NCBI RefSeq assembly: GCF_018614095.1
Contig: NZ_JAGGOY010000043.1
Span: forward strand, 1 to 64,000
From: Streptomyces sp. ISL-87
Lineage (GTDB): Bacteria > Actinomycetota > Actinomycetes > Streptomycetales > Streptomycetaceae
DNA: 64,000 bases
Reading direction: 5' to 3'
Part shown: positions 25,081 to 33,008 of the stretch, in pieces
How positions within the stretch are numbered: position 1 is the stretch's first letter
Layout of the letters: each line of letters opens with the position of its first letter
Made by a program: the position numbers and the translations under genes
Notes under the pieces: generated by a model
Seen by the model: only the letters and a program-made list of their open reading frames with translations
Databases searched by the model: none
Told to the model about the DNA's origin: nothing

Positions 25081-26693
25081 CCCTGCCACCACACCGCCGT
25101 GTCGCCCGGAATGACGTCCTGTTCCGCAAGCTGCGCGCTGGCCAGGAGTACGGTGCCCGGCGCGGGGAGGCGTACCGCGTCCGCCGTCGTGTTGACCGTG
25201 CAGACGAAGTCGCCCCTGCGGAAGGCCAGCACGCCGGCCGGGGCCTCCAGCCACTCCACCGCGTCGCCCGCGCCGAGCTCCGCCCGCTCCCGGCGGATCC
25301 GCAGCGCCGCCCGGTACAGCTCCAGGGTGGAGCCGGGGTCGCCGGTCTGGGCGGCCACGCTCAGGCCCGCCCACTCGGCCGGCTGCGGCAGCCAGCTGCC
25401 GCCGTCGCCGAAGCCGTACGGGGCCTCCGTACCGGACCAGGGCAGCGGCACCCGGCAGCCGTCGCGCAGCCCGTCCTGGCCGTTCTCCTTGAAGAAGGAC
25501 GGGTCCTGGCGGACGGCGTCCGGCAGGTCGACGACCTCGGGCAGGCCGAGCTCCTCGCCCTGGTAGACGTACGCGGAACCCGGCAGCGCCAGCATCAGCA
25601 GCGCGGCCGCCCGCGCCCGGGCCAGACCCTGCGCGCCGCCCCCGTACCGCGTGACGTGGCGTACGACGTCGTGGTTGGACAGCACCCACGTGGTCGGGGC
25701 GCCCACCGGCCGCATCGCGTCGAGCGAGTCGTCGATGGCGGCGCGCAGCGCCTGCGCATCCCAGCCGGTGTTCAGGTAGTGGAAGTTGAAGGCCTGGTGC
25801 AGTTCGTCGGGGCGCAGGTAGAGCGCGGTGCGCTCGGCGCTGGGCGTCCACGCCTCGGCGACGCCGATGCGGTCCCCGGCGTACTCGTCGAGGACCTTGC
25901 GCCAGGAGCGGTAGATCTCGTGGACGCCGTCCTGGTCGAAGAAGGGCAGCACCTGGTTGCCGAGGAGCTTGAGCTGCTCGCCGCGGCCGAGGTCGGGCAG
26001 GCCGGGGGCCTTGACCAGTCCGTGGGCGACGTCGATGCGGAAGCCGTCGGTGCCGAGGTCGAGCCAGAAGCGCAGGATGGAGCGGAACTCGTCCTGGACG
26101 GCGGGGTGTTCCCAATTGAAGTCGGGCTGCTCGGGGGCGAAGAGGTGCAGGTACCACTCGCCGTCCTCGACGCGGGTCCAAGCGGGCCCGCCGAAGATGG
26201 ACTCCCAGTCGTTCGGCGGCTCGGAGCCGTCCGCGCCGCGCCCGGGGCGGAAGTGGAAGCGCTCGCGCAGCGGGGTGCCGGGGCCTTCCCGCAGCGCCTG
26301 CTTGAACCATTCGTGCTGGTCGGAGCAGTGGTTGGGGACGAGGTCGACGATGATCCGCAGGCCCAGCGCGTGGGCTTCCCGGATCACGGCGTCGGCGTCG
26401 TGCAGGGTTCCGAACATGGGGTCGATGGCCCGGTAGTCGGCGACGTCGTAGCCCGCGTCGGCCTGCGGAGAGGCGTAGAAGGGGCTGAGCCAGACGGCGT
26501 CGACGCCCAGTTCCTTGAGGTAGGGCAGTCGGCTGCGGATGCCTTCGAGGTCCCCCATGCCGTCTCCGTTGGAGTCGGCGAAACTGCGCGGATAGACCTG
26601 GTAGATCACCGCTTCTCTCCACCAACCGGGCTGGGTGCCGGTGGGGGTGGGGAGGCCACTGTCCGAGGTCAGTGTGGCGAGGTGCTGGGTCAT
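25077..26693 (-). CDS. aglA: Cytoplasmic GH13 alpha-glucosidase (copy 1)
   Basis: The 538-residue protein has no signal peptide. It carries the GH13 signatures RIIVDLVPNH, GFRIDVAHG (nucleophile Asp), GVAEAW (acid/base Glu) and WVLSNHD. The N-terminal form WWREAVIYQVYPRSFAD is typical of alpha-glucosidases and oligo-1,6-glucosidases. It would release glucose from imported maltose and maltodextrins. It follows malG by 62 bp in the malEFG operon. A near-identical paralogue lies at 30245-31867 on the other strand. Residues from APTTWVLSNHD to RQDP are encoded by DNA identical to that copy over 202 bp. Confidence 0.92.
   Translation of the reverse strand: MTQHLATLTSDSGLPTPTGTQPGWWREAVIYQVYPRSFADSNGDGMGDLEGIRSRLPYLKELGVDAVWLSPFYASPQADAGYDVADYRAIDPMFGTLHDADAVIREAHALGLRIIVDLVPNHCSDQHEWFKQALREGPGTPLRERFHFRPGRGADGSEPPNDWESIFGGPAWTRVEDGEWYLHLFAPEQPDFNWEHPAVQDEFRSILRFWLDLGTDGFRIDVAHGLVKAPGLPDLGRGEQLKLLGNQVLPFFDQDGVHEIYRSWRKVLDEYAGDRIGVAEAWTPSAERTALYLRPDELHQAFNFHYLNTGWDAQALRAAIDDSLDAMRPVGAPTTWVLSNHDVVRHVTRYGGGAQGLARARAAALLMLALPGSAYVYQGEELGLPEVVDLPDAVRQDPSFFKENGQDGLRDGCRVPLPWSGTEAPYGFGDGGSWLPQPAEWAGLSVAAQTGDPGSTLELYRAALRIRRERAELGAGDAVEWLEAPAGVLAFRRGDFVCTVNTTADAVRLPAPGTVLLASAQLAEQDVIPGDTAVWWQG
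25363..25445 (-). repeat. 83-bp segment identical to aglA copy 2 (inverted)
   Basis: This segment inside aglA copy 1 is identical, as reverse complement, to 31484-31566 in copy 2. Flanking bases differ. It is a second block of perfect identity next to the 202-bp block. Confidence 0.95.
25500..25701 (-). repeat. 202-bp perfect inverted repeat, left arm (in aglA copy 1)
   Basis: The reverse complement of 25500-25701 equals 31228-31429 base for base, including third codon positions. Identity stops abruptly at both ends. The arms are about 5.5 kb apart and flank malG, malF and malE. Confidence 0.97.
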
Positions 26694-26755
26694 GTCGTCC
26701 TTGGAGAGATCGGGCCGGGGGTGAGAGGGGGCAGGGCGCCGGTTGGTCAGGGTGG

Positions 26756-27685
26756 TCAGCCCTTGGTCGCGCCTGCCGTCATCCCGGCGACGAGGTGACG
26801 CTGGGCGAAGAGGAAGAAGATCGCCGCGGGGACGGCGATGAGGACCGAGGCGGCCGTCATCGGTCCCCAGTTGGCGGTGTACTGGGTGACGAAGGTCTGC
26901 AGGCCGCCGGCCAGGGTCAGGTTCTCGTCGCCGACCATGAACGCGGAGGCGTACGCGACTTCACCCCACGCGGTGATGAAGGAGTAGAAGCCGGTGACGG
27001 CGAGGCCGGGCTTGGCCAGCGGCAGGATCAGCCGCCAGAACGTGCCGAAGGGGTTGAGCCCGTCCACCCGGCCGGATTCGTCGATCTCCACCGGGATGGT
27101 GTCGAAGAAGCCCTTCATCATCCAGGCGCAGAACGGCACGGCGATGGTGAGGTACGTGATGATCAGGCCGAGCGGCTGGTTGAGCAGCCCCATCTGTCCC
27201 ATGAGGTTGTAGAGCGGGACGATGAGGATGGCCATCGGGAACATCTGCGTGATGAGCAGGGTCCACATGAGCGGCTTCATGCCGGGGAACTTGAACCGGC
27301 TGACGGCGTATCCGGTGGTGGCGGCGATGAACACACCGAGGACGGTGGTGATGCCGGCGACCAGCACGGAGTTGCCGAACCAGGTGAAGAAGGAGGTCGA
27401 CTCCACCAGGTAGCGGTAGTTGTCGAGGGTGGGTTCCTTCACGAAGTCCGTGGTGATGGCGTGCTTCGCGGGCTTGAGCGAGGTGAGCACGACCCACAGC
27501 ACCGGGAAGACGGCGATCACGGACGCCACGATCAGGGTGGCGTGCAGGCCGACGGAGGCCGGCCTGGAGCGCTTGCCGCGCACGGACACAGCGGCGTCGG
27601 CGGTGCCGTTGGCAGTGCCGGTGCCGGTGCCGGTGCCCTTGCCCCGGGCCGCGGGGGTCGACGTAGCAGTGGTCACGGTCACCAC
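26756..27685 (-). CDS. malG: Maltose/maltodextrin ABC transporter permease MalG
   Basis: The 309-residue permease has a low-complexity N-terminal tail (GTGTGTGTANGTAD region), six predicted membrane helices (first LHATLIVASVIAVFPVLWVV) and the cytoplasmic EAA loop near residue 210 (IDESGRVDGLNPFGTFWRLI). It forms the membrane channel with MalF. Its start overlaps the malF stop by 7 bp, showing translational coupling. No ATPase gene is in the operon, consistent with the shared MsiK ATPase used by streptomycetes (known from other species). Confidence 0.95.
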   Translation of the reverse strand: MVTVTTATSTPAARGKGTGTGTGTANGTADAAVSVRGKRSRPASVGLHATLIVASVIAVFPVLWVVLTSLKPAKHAITTDFVKEPTLDNYRYLVESTSFFTWFGNSVLVAGITTVLGVFIAATTGYAVSRFKFPGMKPLMWTLLITQMFPMAILIVPLYNLMGQMGLLNQPLGLIITYLTIAVPFCAWMMKGFFDTIPVEIDESGRVDGLNPFGTFWRLILPLAKPGLAVTGFYSFITAWGEVAYASAFMVGDENLTLAGGLQTFVTQYTANWGPMTAASVLIAVPAAIFFLFAQRHLVAGMTAGATKG

Positions 27686-28743
27686 ACCTCTCCCTGCTTG
27701 CGCGGCGAGCGCCGGTAGACCAGCGCGAAGATCATGAGCAGCAGGAGGATCAGCACGCCCCAGGTGGCGGAGCCGGCGAAGTCGCGCGGGCTCGACACGA
27801 AGGCCTCCTTGAAGGCCTGGGTCACCAGGATCTCGGTGGCGTCACCGGGTCCGCCCCGGGTGAGCAGGAAGATCACCGGGAACATGTTGAAGGTCCAGAT
27901 GGTGGAGAGCAGGATCACCGTCATGCTCACCGAGCGGAGCCCCGGCAGGGTGATGTGCCGGAACCGCTGCCAGGCGCTGGCGCCGTCCATCTCGGCGGCC
28001 TCGTACAGCTCGCCGGGGATCGACTGCAGTCCGCCGAGCAGGGCGACCATCATGAAGGGGACGCCGAGCCAGACGTTGACGCTGATGACGGCGACCTTGG
28101 CCCAGGTCGGGTCGTCAAGCCACGGGATGGCGGAGATGCCGCCGCCGTCGAGGAGTTTGTTGAGGATGCCGTTGTCGCGGTTGAAGAGGAACCGCCAGGC
28201 GAAGACGGAAACGAAACCGGGGACGGCCCAGGGCAGGATGAGCGCCATCCGGTAGGCGGCGCGGCCGCGGAACTCCCGGTTGAGCATGTTGGCCAGGACC
28301 AGGCCGAGCGTGAAGGTGATCGACACGCACAGGACGGTCCAGGTGACCGTCCACACCAGCCGTTGCAGGAACACCGGGTCGGCGAGGACGTCGGTGTAGT
28401 TGTCGAGCCCGACGAACTCGTACGTCGCCTCGATGTGGTTGGCGCCGATCGTACGGGCGACATTGCGCTCATTGGCGTCGGTCAGCGACAGGTAGACGCC
28501 GCGGACGAGCGGCCAGCCGATGATCACGCCGAGGACGAGCACCACCGGGGCGACCATGGCCCAGGCGTACCAGTGGGTGGCGAGGGCGCGCCTGAGCCCG
28601 CCGCCGTTCCCGCGGCCGTTCCGGCCACCGTTCCCGCCCCGGTTCCCGCTGTCAGTCCAGCGGCTCCGGCCGCGGGCGACGTGGGAGTTATCCACGTCGT
28701 CGCCCGCGGCCTTCGCCACCGACTGGCTGGTGTGAGCAGCCAT
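27679..28743 (-). CDS. malF: Maltose/maltodextrin ABC transporter permease MalF
   Basis: The 354 residues include a hydrophilic Gly/Asn/Arg-rich N-terminal tail (about 1-50), a first membrane segment (WAMVAPVVLVLGVIIGWPLV) and the EAA-type loop YEAAEMDGASAWQRFRHITL near residue 255. The gene starts 8 bp after malE and overlaps malG. Together with MalG it forms the membrane pathway for maltodextrins delivered by MalE. Confidence 0.95.
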   Translation of the reverse strand: MAAHTSQSVAKAAGDDVDNSHVARGRSRWTDSGNRGGNGGRNGRGNGGGLRRALATHWYAWAMVAPVVLVLGVIIGWPLVRGVYLSLTDANERNVARTIGANHIEATYEFVGLDNYTDVLADPVFLQRLVWTVTWTVLCVSITFTLGLVLANMLNREFRGRAAYRMALILPWAVPGFVSVFAWRFLFNRDNGILNKLLDGGGISAIPWLDDPTWAKVAVISVNVWLGVPFMMVALLGGLQSIPGELYEAAEMDGASAWQRFRHITLPGLRSVSMTVILLSTIWTFNMFPVIFLLTRGGPGDATEILVTQAFKEAFVSSPRDFAGSATWGVLILLLLMIFALVYRRSPRKQGEVW

Positions 28744-28750
28744 CTTCTTG

Positions 28751-30022
28751 TTAATTCCAGCCCTTGAGGATCTTGCGGAACTCGGCCCCGGCCGCCTTGG
28801 CCGCGTCCTCGGGGCTCGACGCCCCGGTGACCGCCTTGGTGTATTCGACCTTCAGCGGCTCGAAGAGGGAGCCGTTCTCCGGGATCCAGGCGCGCTCGAC
28901 GGCCTTGTCCACGGCCGGCTTGAAGAACTGGACCATCTCGCCGGACTTGACGTCGGGCTGCTCGTAGGCGGCGGTCCGGGTGGGGAGCAGGCTCAGCTCC
29001 TTGGCGGACTGCACCTGTACGTCCTGGGAGGTCATGTACTCCACGAAGGCGTGCGCGGCGGCGCGGTTCTTCGAGCCGGCGTACACGGCGAGGTCGTGGC
29101 CGCCCTGCGGGGCACCGGCCTTGACCGAGCCGGCCGGGACGGGGGCGACGCCGAGGTTGGCCTTGTCCTTGAACTGATCGCCGGCGTAGGAGTCGGCGAC
29201 CGCCCACGGGCCGTTGATCATCATCGCGACCTGCCCGGACTTGAAGGCGGTCTGCATGTTGTTCCAGCCGTCGGTGGCGTTGGTGATCGCCGCGCCGGAG
29301 GTGACCAGGTCACGGGCGGCCTTGAAGGCCTTGACGCCCGCCGCGTTGTCGACGGTGACCGTCTTGGTCTTGGCGTCGACCAGGTCGCCGCCCTCGCCGT
29401 AGATGAACGGCAGGAACCAGTAGGAGTCGTCGCCCCGGAGGTACATGCCGGGCTTGCCGGTCTTCTCCTTGATGGTCGCCGAGGCGGTCTTGAGCTCCTC
29501 CAGCGTGGTGGGGGGCTTGACGCCGGCGTCCGCGAGCATCTTCTTGTTGTAGAAGAGGCCCAGGGTGTCGATGACCTGCGGGACCGCGTAGGTCTTGCCC
29601 TCGTACTTGCCGCTGGCCGCGGCCTGCGGGAGGAATTCGGCGTCGACCTTCTTGGCTTCGTCAGCCGGGACCTCGTCGAGGTAGCCGAGCGAGGCGAAGT
29701 CGGCGACCCAGCCGACGTCGGCGCGGATCACGTCGGGCGCTTCGGCGCCGCTGCTGAAGGCGTTCTTGACCTTGTTCTGGGCGTCGCCGTACGGGACGTT
29801 GACGTACTTGACGGTCACCTTCGGGTGCTTCGCGGTGAACGCCTCGGCGATCTTCTGGAAGCTGGCCTTCTCGGCATCGTTCGAGGTGTCCCACCACGTA
29901 ACGGTGCCGGAGAGCTCCCCGCCGGCCTTGGTCTCGCCGCCGTCCTTGGTGTCACCGCCGCAAGCCGTCGCCGCGAGTGCCAGGGTCGCGACCAGCGCGG
30001 TGGCCGCTATGCCACGCCGCAT
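28751..30022 (-). CDS. malE: Maltose/maltodextrin-binding lipoprotein MalE
   Basis: The 423-residue product has a lipoprotein signal with lipobox LAATAC (Cys about 21) and a family-1 solute-binding fold (GTVTWWDTSNDAEK, VPQVIDTLGLFYNKKMLADA, MMINGPWAV). It captures maltose or maltodextrins outside the membrane and hands them to MalFG. AAGGAG lies five bases before the ATG at 30022. It is the first gene of malE-malF-malG-aglA-regulator. Its upstream region holds LacI-type operator-like repeats (30104-30132), indicating repression relieved by maltose, as established for MalR of S. coelicolor. Confidence 0.95.
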   Translation of the reverse strand: MRRGIAATALVATLALAATACGGDTKDGGETKAGGELSGTVTWWDTSNDAEKASFQKIAEAFTAKHPKVTVKYVNVPYGDAQNKVKNAFSSGAEAPDVIRADVGWVADFASLGYLDEVPADEAKKVDAEFLPQAAASGKYEGKTYAVPQVIDTLGLFYNKKMLADAGVKPPTTLEELKTASATIKEKTGKPGMYLRGDDSYWFLPFIYGEGGDLVDAKTKTVTVDNAAGVKAFKAARDLVTSGAAITNATDGWNNMQTAFKSGQVAMMINGPWAVADSYAGDQFKDKANLGVAPVPAGSVKAGAPQGGHDLAVYAGSKNRAAAHAFVEYMTSQDVQVQSAKELSLLPTRTAAYEQPDVKSGEMVQFFKPAVDKAVERAWIPENGSLFEPLKVEYTKAVTGASSPEDAAKAAGAEFRKILKGWN

Positions 30023-30103
30023 ATGAACTCCTTCGATGATCCCGGCCGCGCCCTCGCGGTCCTGAGTTGCCAGGAACGTAACAAGCCTGAAAGCCGTCCG
30101 AAA

Positions 30104-30132
30104 GAGCTTGCGAGATTTTTCTGCAAGAGCTG
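30104..30132 (-). promoter_or_regulatory. Candidate MalR operator upstream of malE
   Basis: The plus strand shows AGCTTGC (30105-30111) and GCAAGAGCT (30123-30131) as an interrupted inverted repeat around an A/T-rich centre. CTGCAAGAG (30121-30129) is identical to the motif upstream of alpha-amylase. It lies 82-110 bp before the malE start, in the 222-bp region shared with the divergent aglA copy 2, so one site could control both directions. Confidence 0.6.
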
Positions 30133-30244
30133 CTGATCGTTACATCCACGTGTCCGGACGGTTGCCGCAGCTTGCTGTTAGTTCGAGACAGCTTCGACTG
30201 CCCAGGCCCGCAACCAGGGCGTGTGTGCTCGCGTTGACCCCGAT

Positions 30245-31867
30245 ATGACCCATGAGCTGATCACACCCCGGCTTGCAAGCGCTTCCAGCAACGCCACCGC
30301 GAACGGGGGCTGGTGGCGCGATGCCGTCATCTATCAGGTGTATGTACGCTCCTTCGCCGACAGCGACGGCGACGGCGTCGGGGACCTGCGCGGGGTCCGG
30401 AGCCGCCTCCCGCACCTGGCCCGGCTCGGGGTCGACGCCGTGTGGCTGACTCCCTTCTACGTCTCCCCGCAGGCGGACGGCGGCTACGACGTCGCCGACT
30501 ACCGGGCCGTCGACCCGCTCTTCGGGGACCTCGCCGACGCCGACGACCTCGTCCGGGCCGCGCACGCGCTGGGGCTGCGGGTCATCGTCGACGTGGTGCC
30601 GAACCACACCTCCGAGCAGCACGCCTGGTTCCGCGCCGCCCTGGCCGACGCCCCCGGGGCCCGGGAGCGGTACCTCTTCCGCCCGGGGCGGGGCGCGGAC
30701 GGTTCGGAGCCGCCCAACGACTGGGAGTCCGTCTTCGGCGGCCCCGCCTGGACCCGGGTCCCCGACGGCGCCTGGTACCTGCACCTCTTCGCCCCCGCGC
30801 AGCCCGACCTGAACTGGGACCACCCCGAGGTCGCCGCCGAATTCGCCTCCGTCCTGCGCTTCTGGCTGGACCTCGGCGTGGACGGGTTCCGCGTGGACGT
30901 CGCCCACGGCATGGTCAAGGCCCCCGGCCTGCCCGACATCGGCCGCGGCGCGCAGGCCACCCTGATCGGCACCGAGCCGCTCCCCTTCTTCGACCAGGAC
31001 GGGGTCCACGAGATCCACCGCTCCTGGCGGCGGCTCCTCGACTCCTACGAGGGCCCGCGCATCGGGGTCGCCGAGGCCTGGGCGCCGACCTCGGACCGGC
31101 TCGCCCTGTACCTGCGCCCCGACGAGATGCACCAGGCCTTCAACTTCCGCTTCCTGAACTGCCCGTGGGACCCGGCCGCGATGCGGACCGTCATCGACGA
31201 GTCCCTGGCCGCGACCGCCTCGGTCGACGCCCCGACCACGTGGGTGCTGTCCAACCACGACGTCGTACGCCACGTCACGCGGTACGGGGGCGGCGCGCAG
31301 GGTCTGGCCCGGGCGCGGGCGGCCGCGCTGCTGATGCTGGCGCTGCCGGGTTCCGCGTACGTCTACCAGGGCGAGGAGCTCGGCCTGCCCGAGGTCGTCG
31401 ACCTGCCGGACGCCGTCCGCCAGGACCCGGCCTTCCACCGCACCGCCGGGCAGGACGGGCTGCGCGACGGCTGCCGGATCCCCCTGCCCTGGTCCGGTAC
31501 GGAGGCCCCGTACGGCTTCGGCGACGGCGGCAGCTGGCTGCCGCAGCCGGCCGAGTGGGCGGGCCTCAGCGTCGCCGCCCAGACCGGCGATCCGCACTCC
31601 ACGCTGGAGCTGTACCGCGCCGCCCTGGAGCTGCGCCGCGCGCTGCCCGGCCTCGGCGCCCCGGAGGCAGGCCCGCTGACCTGGCTGCCCGCGCCCGAGG
31701 GCGTACTCCTCTTCTCCCGCCCCGGCTTCGCCTGCACCCTCAACACCCGGCCGACGGCGCTCGAACTCCCCTCCCCCGGCCGCCCCGTACTCTCCAGCGC
31801 CCCGGTCGAGACGGACGGCCGCACGGTCCGTCTTCCCGCTGATTCGTGCACGTGGTGGGCGTTGTGA
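30245..31867 (+). CDS. Cytoplasmic GH13 alpha-glucosidase (copy 2)
   Basis: The 540-residue protein is a paralogue of aglA copy 1, with the same signatures RVIVDVVPNH, GFRVDVAHG, GVAEAW and WVLSNHD, and no signal peptide. The ATG at 30245 gives an N-terminus matching copy 1 in length. No clear ribosome-binding site precedes it, so the transcript may be leaderless. It is divergent from malE and coupled to the downstream malR gene. Its last third contains two blocks identical to copy 1 at DNA level, while the remainder is visibly diverged. This points to recent gene conversion. Confidence 0.92.
   Translation: MTHELITPRLASASSNATANGGWWRDAVIYQVYVRSFADSDGDGVGDLRGVRSRLPHLARLGVDAVWLTPFYVSPQADGGYDVADYRAVDPLFGDLADADDLVRAAHALGLRVIVDVVPNHTSEQHAWFRAALADAPGARERYLFRPGRGADGSEPPNDWESVFGGPAWTRVPDGAWYLHLFAPAQPDLNWDHPEVAAEFASVLRFWLDLGVDGFRVDVAHGMVKAPGLPDIGRGAQATLIGTEPLPFFDQDGVHEIHRSWRRLLDSYEGPRIGVAEAWAPTSDRLALYLRPDEMHQAFNFRFLNCPWDPAAMRTVIDESLAATASVDAPTTWVLSNHDVVRHVTRYGGGAQGLARARAAALLMLALPGSAYVYQGEELGLPEVVDLPDAVRQDPAFHRTAGQDGLRDGCRIPLPWSGTEAPYGFGDGGSWLPQPAEWAGLSVAAQTGDPHSTLELYRAALELRRALPGLGAPEAGPLTWLPAPEGVLLFSRPGFACTLNTRPTALELPSPGRPVLSSAPVETDGRTVRLPADSCTWWAL
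30271..30280. promoter_or_regulatory. GCTTGCAAGC palindrome inside the start of aglA copy 2
   Basis: This perfect 10-bp palindrome with central TGCA is the kind of core bound by LacI-type sugar regulators. It lies 26 bp into the coding sequence, where a bound repressor could block elongation or start of a leaderless transcript. Binding is inference. Confidence 0.45.
31228..31429 (+). repeat. 202-bp perfect inverted repeat, right arm (in aglA copy 2)
   Basis: This arm is identical to the reverse complement of 25500-25701; see that entry. A second 83-bp identical block lies at 31484-31566 (partner 25363-25445). Confidence 0.97.
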
Positions 31868-31893
31868 GCCGGCTACCGGTACAGTCCAATCCC

Positions 31894-32934
31894 GTGACCG
31901 CACGGCTTGCCGACATCGCAGCCCAGGCGGGGGTCAGCGAAGCCACAGTCAGCCGCGTGCTCAACGGCAAGCCCGGTGTGGCCGCGGGCACCCGTGAGTC
32001 CGTGCTGGCCGCGCTCGACGTGCTCGGCTACGAGCGGCCCGTACGGCTGCGCCAGCGCAGCGCGGGGCTCGTCGGCCTGATAACCCCCGAGCTGGACAAC
32101 CCCATCTTCCCGGCGCTCGCCCAGGTCATCGGCCAGGCGCTGACCCGGCAGGGGTACACCCCCGTGCTGGCCACGCAGACGCCCGGCGGGTCCACCGAGG
32201 ACGAGCTGACGGAGATGCTGGTCGACCGCGGGGTCTCCGGGATCATCTTCGTGTCCGGGCTGCATGCCGATACAACGGCCGACATGGGCCGCTACGACCA
32301 ACTCCGCGGGCAGGGCGTCCCGTACGTCCTGATCAACGGCTTCTCGGACAAGGTGCGGGCTCCCTTCGTCTCCCCCGACGACCGGGCCGCGATGCAGCTC
32401 GCGGTGACCCACCTGACCGCGCTCGGGCACACCCGGATCGGCCTCGCGGTCGGGCCCATCCGGTTCGTGCCGGTCGTCCGCAAGATCGAGGGCTTCCGGC
32501 TCGGGATGCGGGAGCGGCTCGGGCTCGGCGACGCCGAGATCGGGGAACTGATCCAGCATTCCCTGTACAGCCTGGAGGGCGGGCAGGCCGCGGCGACCGC
32601 CCTCATCGCCCGCGGCTGCACGGCGGTGGTGTGCGCGAGCGACATGATGGCGCTCGGCGCGATCCGGGCAGCCCGGCAGCAGGGGCTGCGGGTGCCGCAG
32701 GATGTCTCGGTCGTCGGCTTCGACGACTCCCCACTGATAGCTTTCACCGATCCGCCGCTGACCACCATCCGGCAGCCTGTGCTGGCCATGGGGCAGGCGG
32801 CCGTGCGGACCCTGCTGGAGGAGATCGGCGGGACTCCGGCTCCGCACAGCGAGTTCGTCTTCCTGCCCGAGCTGGTGGTGCGCGGTTCCACGGCCTCGGG
32901 CCCCGGACAGGGCCGGGGCCGGACTCGTCCCTGA
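31894..32934 (+). CDS. malR: LacI-family maltose regulator MalR
   Basis: The 346-residue protein begins TARLADIAAQAGVSEATVSR, close to my memory of S. coelicolor MalR. It has a LacI helix-turn-helix, hinge and effector-binding domain (VGLITPELDNPIFPALAQVI, RVPQDVSVVGFDDSPLIAFT). It would repress malEFG and related genes until maltose or a maltodextrin binds. The GTG at 31894 matches that N-terminus. An alternative GTG at 31864 overlaps the aglA copy 2 stop (GTGA), as in the distal copy, and would add ten residues. The C-terminal GPGQGRGRTRP tail is not shared with the paralogue. Confidence 0.9.
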   Translation: MTARLADIAAQAGVSEATVSRVLNGKPGVAAGTRESVLAALDVLGYERPVRLRQRSAGLVGLITPELDNPIFPALAQVIGQALTRQGYTPVLATQTPGGSTEDELTEMLVDRGVSGIIFVSGLHADTTADMGRYDQLRGQGVPYVLINGFSDKVRAPFVSPDDRAAMQLAVTHLTALGHTRIGLAVGPIRFVPVVRKIEGFRLGMRERLGLGDAEIGELIQHSLYSLEGGQAAATALIARGCTAVVCASDMMALGAIRAARQQGLRVPQDVSVVGFDDSPLIAFTDPPLTTIRQPVLAMGQAAVRTLLEEIGGTPAPHSEFVFLPELVVRGSTASGPGQGRGRTRP

Positions 32935-33008
32935 GGCGGAGCGGCTGCGCCGAAGACCGTCCCGAGGGATGATCGGAGGCGGGAACGCATCTGGCAGACT
33001 CTCTCCCC

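Noticed and set aside
24076..26625. 849-codon frame fusing the LacI regulator to upstream sequence
   Set aside because: Upstream of 25080 this frame runs out of phase through aglA. The GTG at 25080 overlapping the aglA stop is the sensible start.
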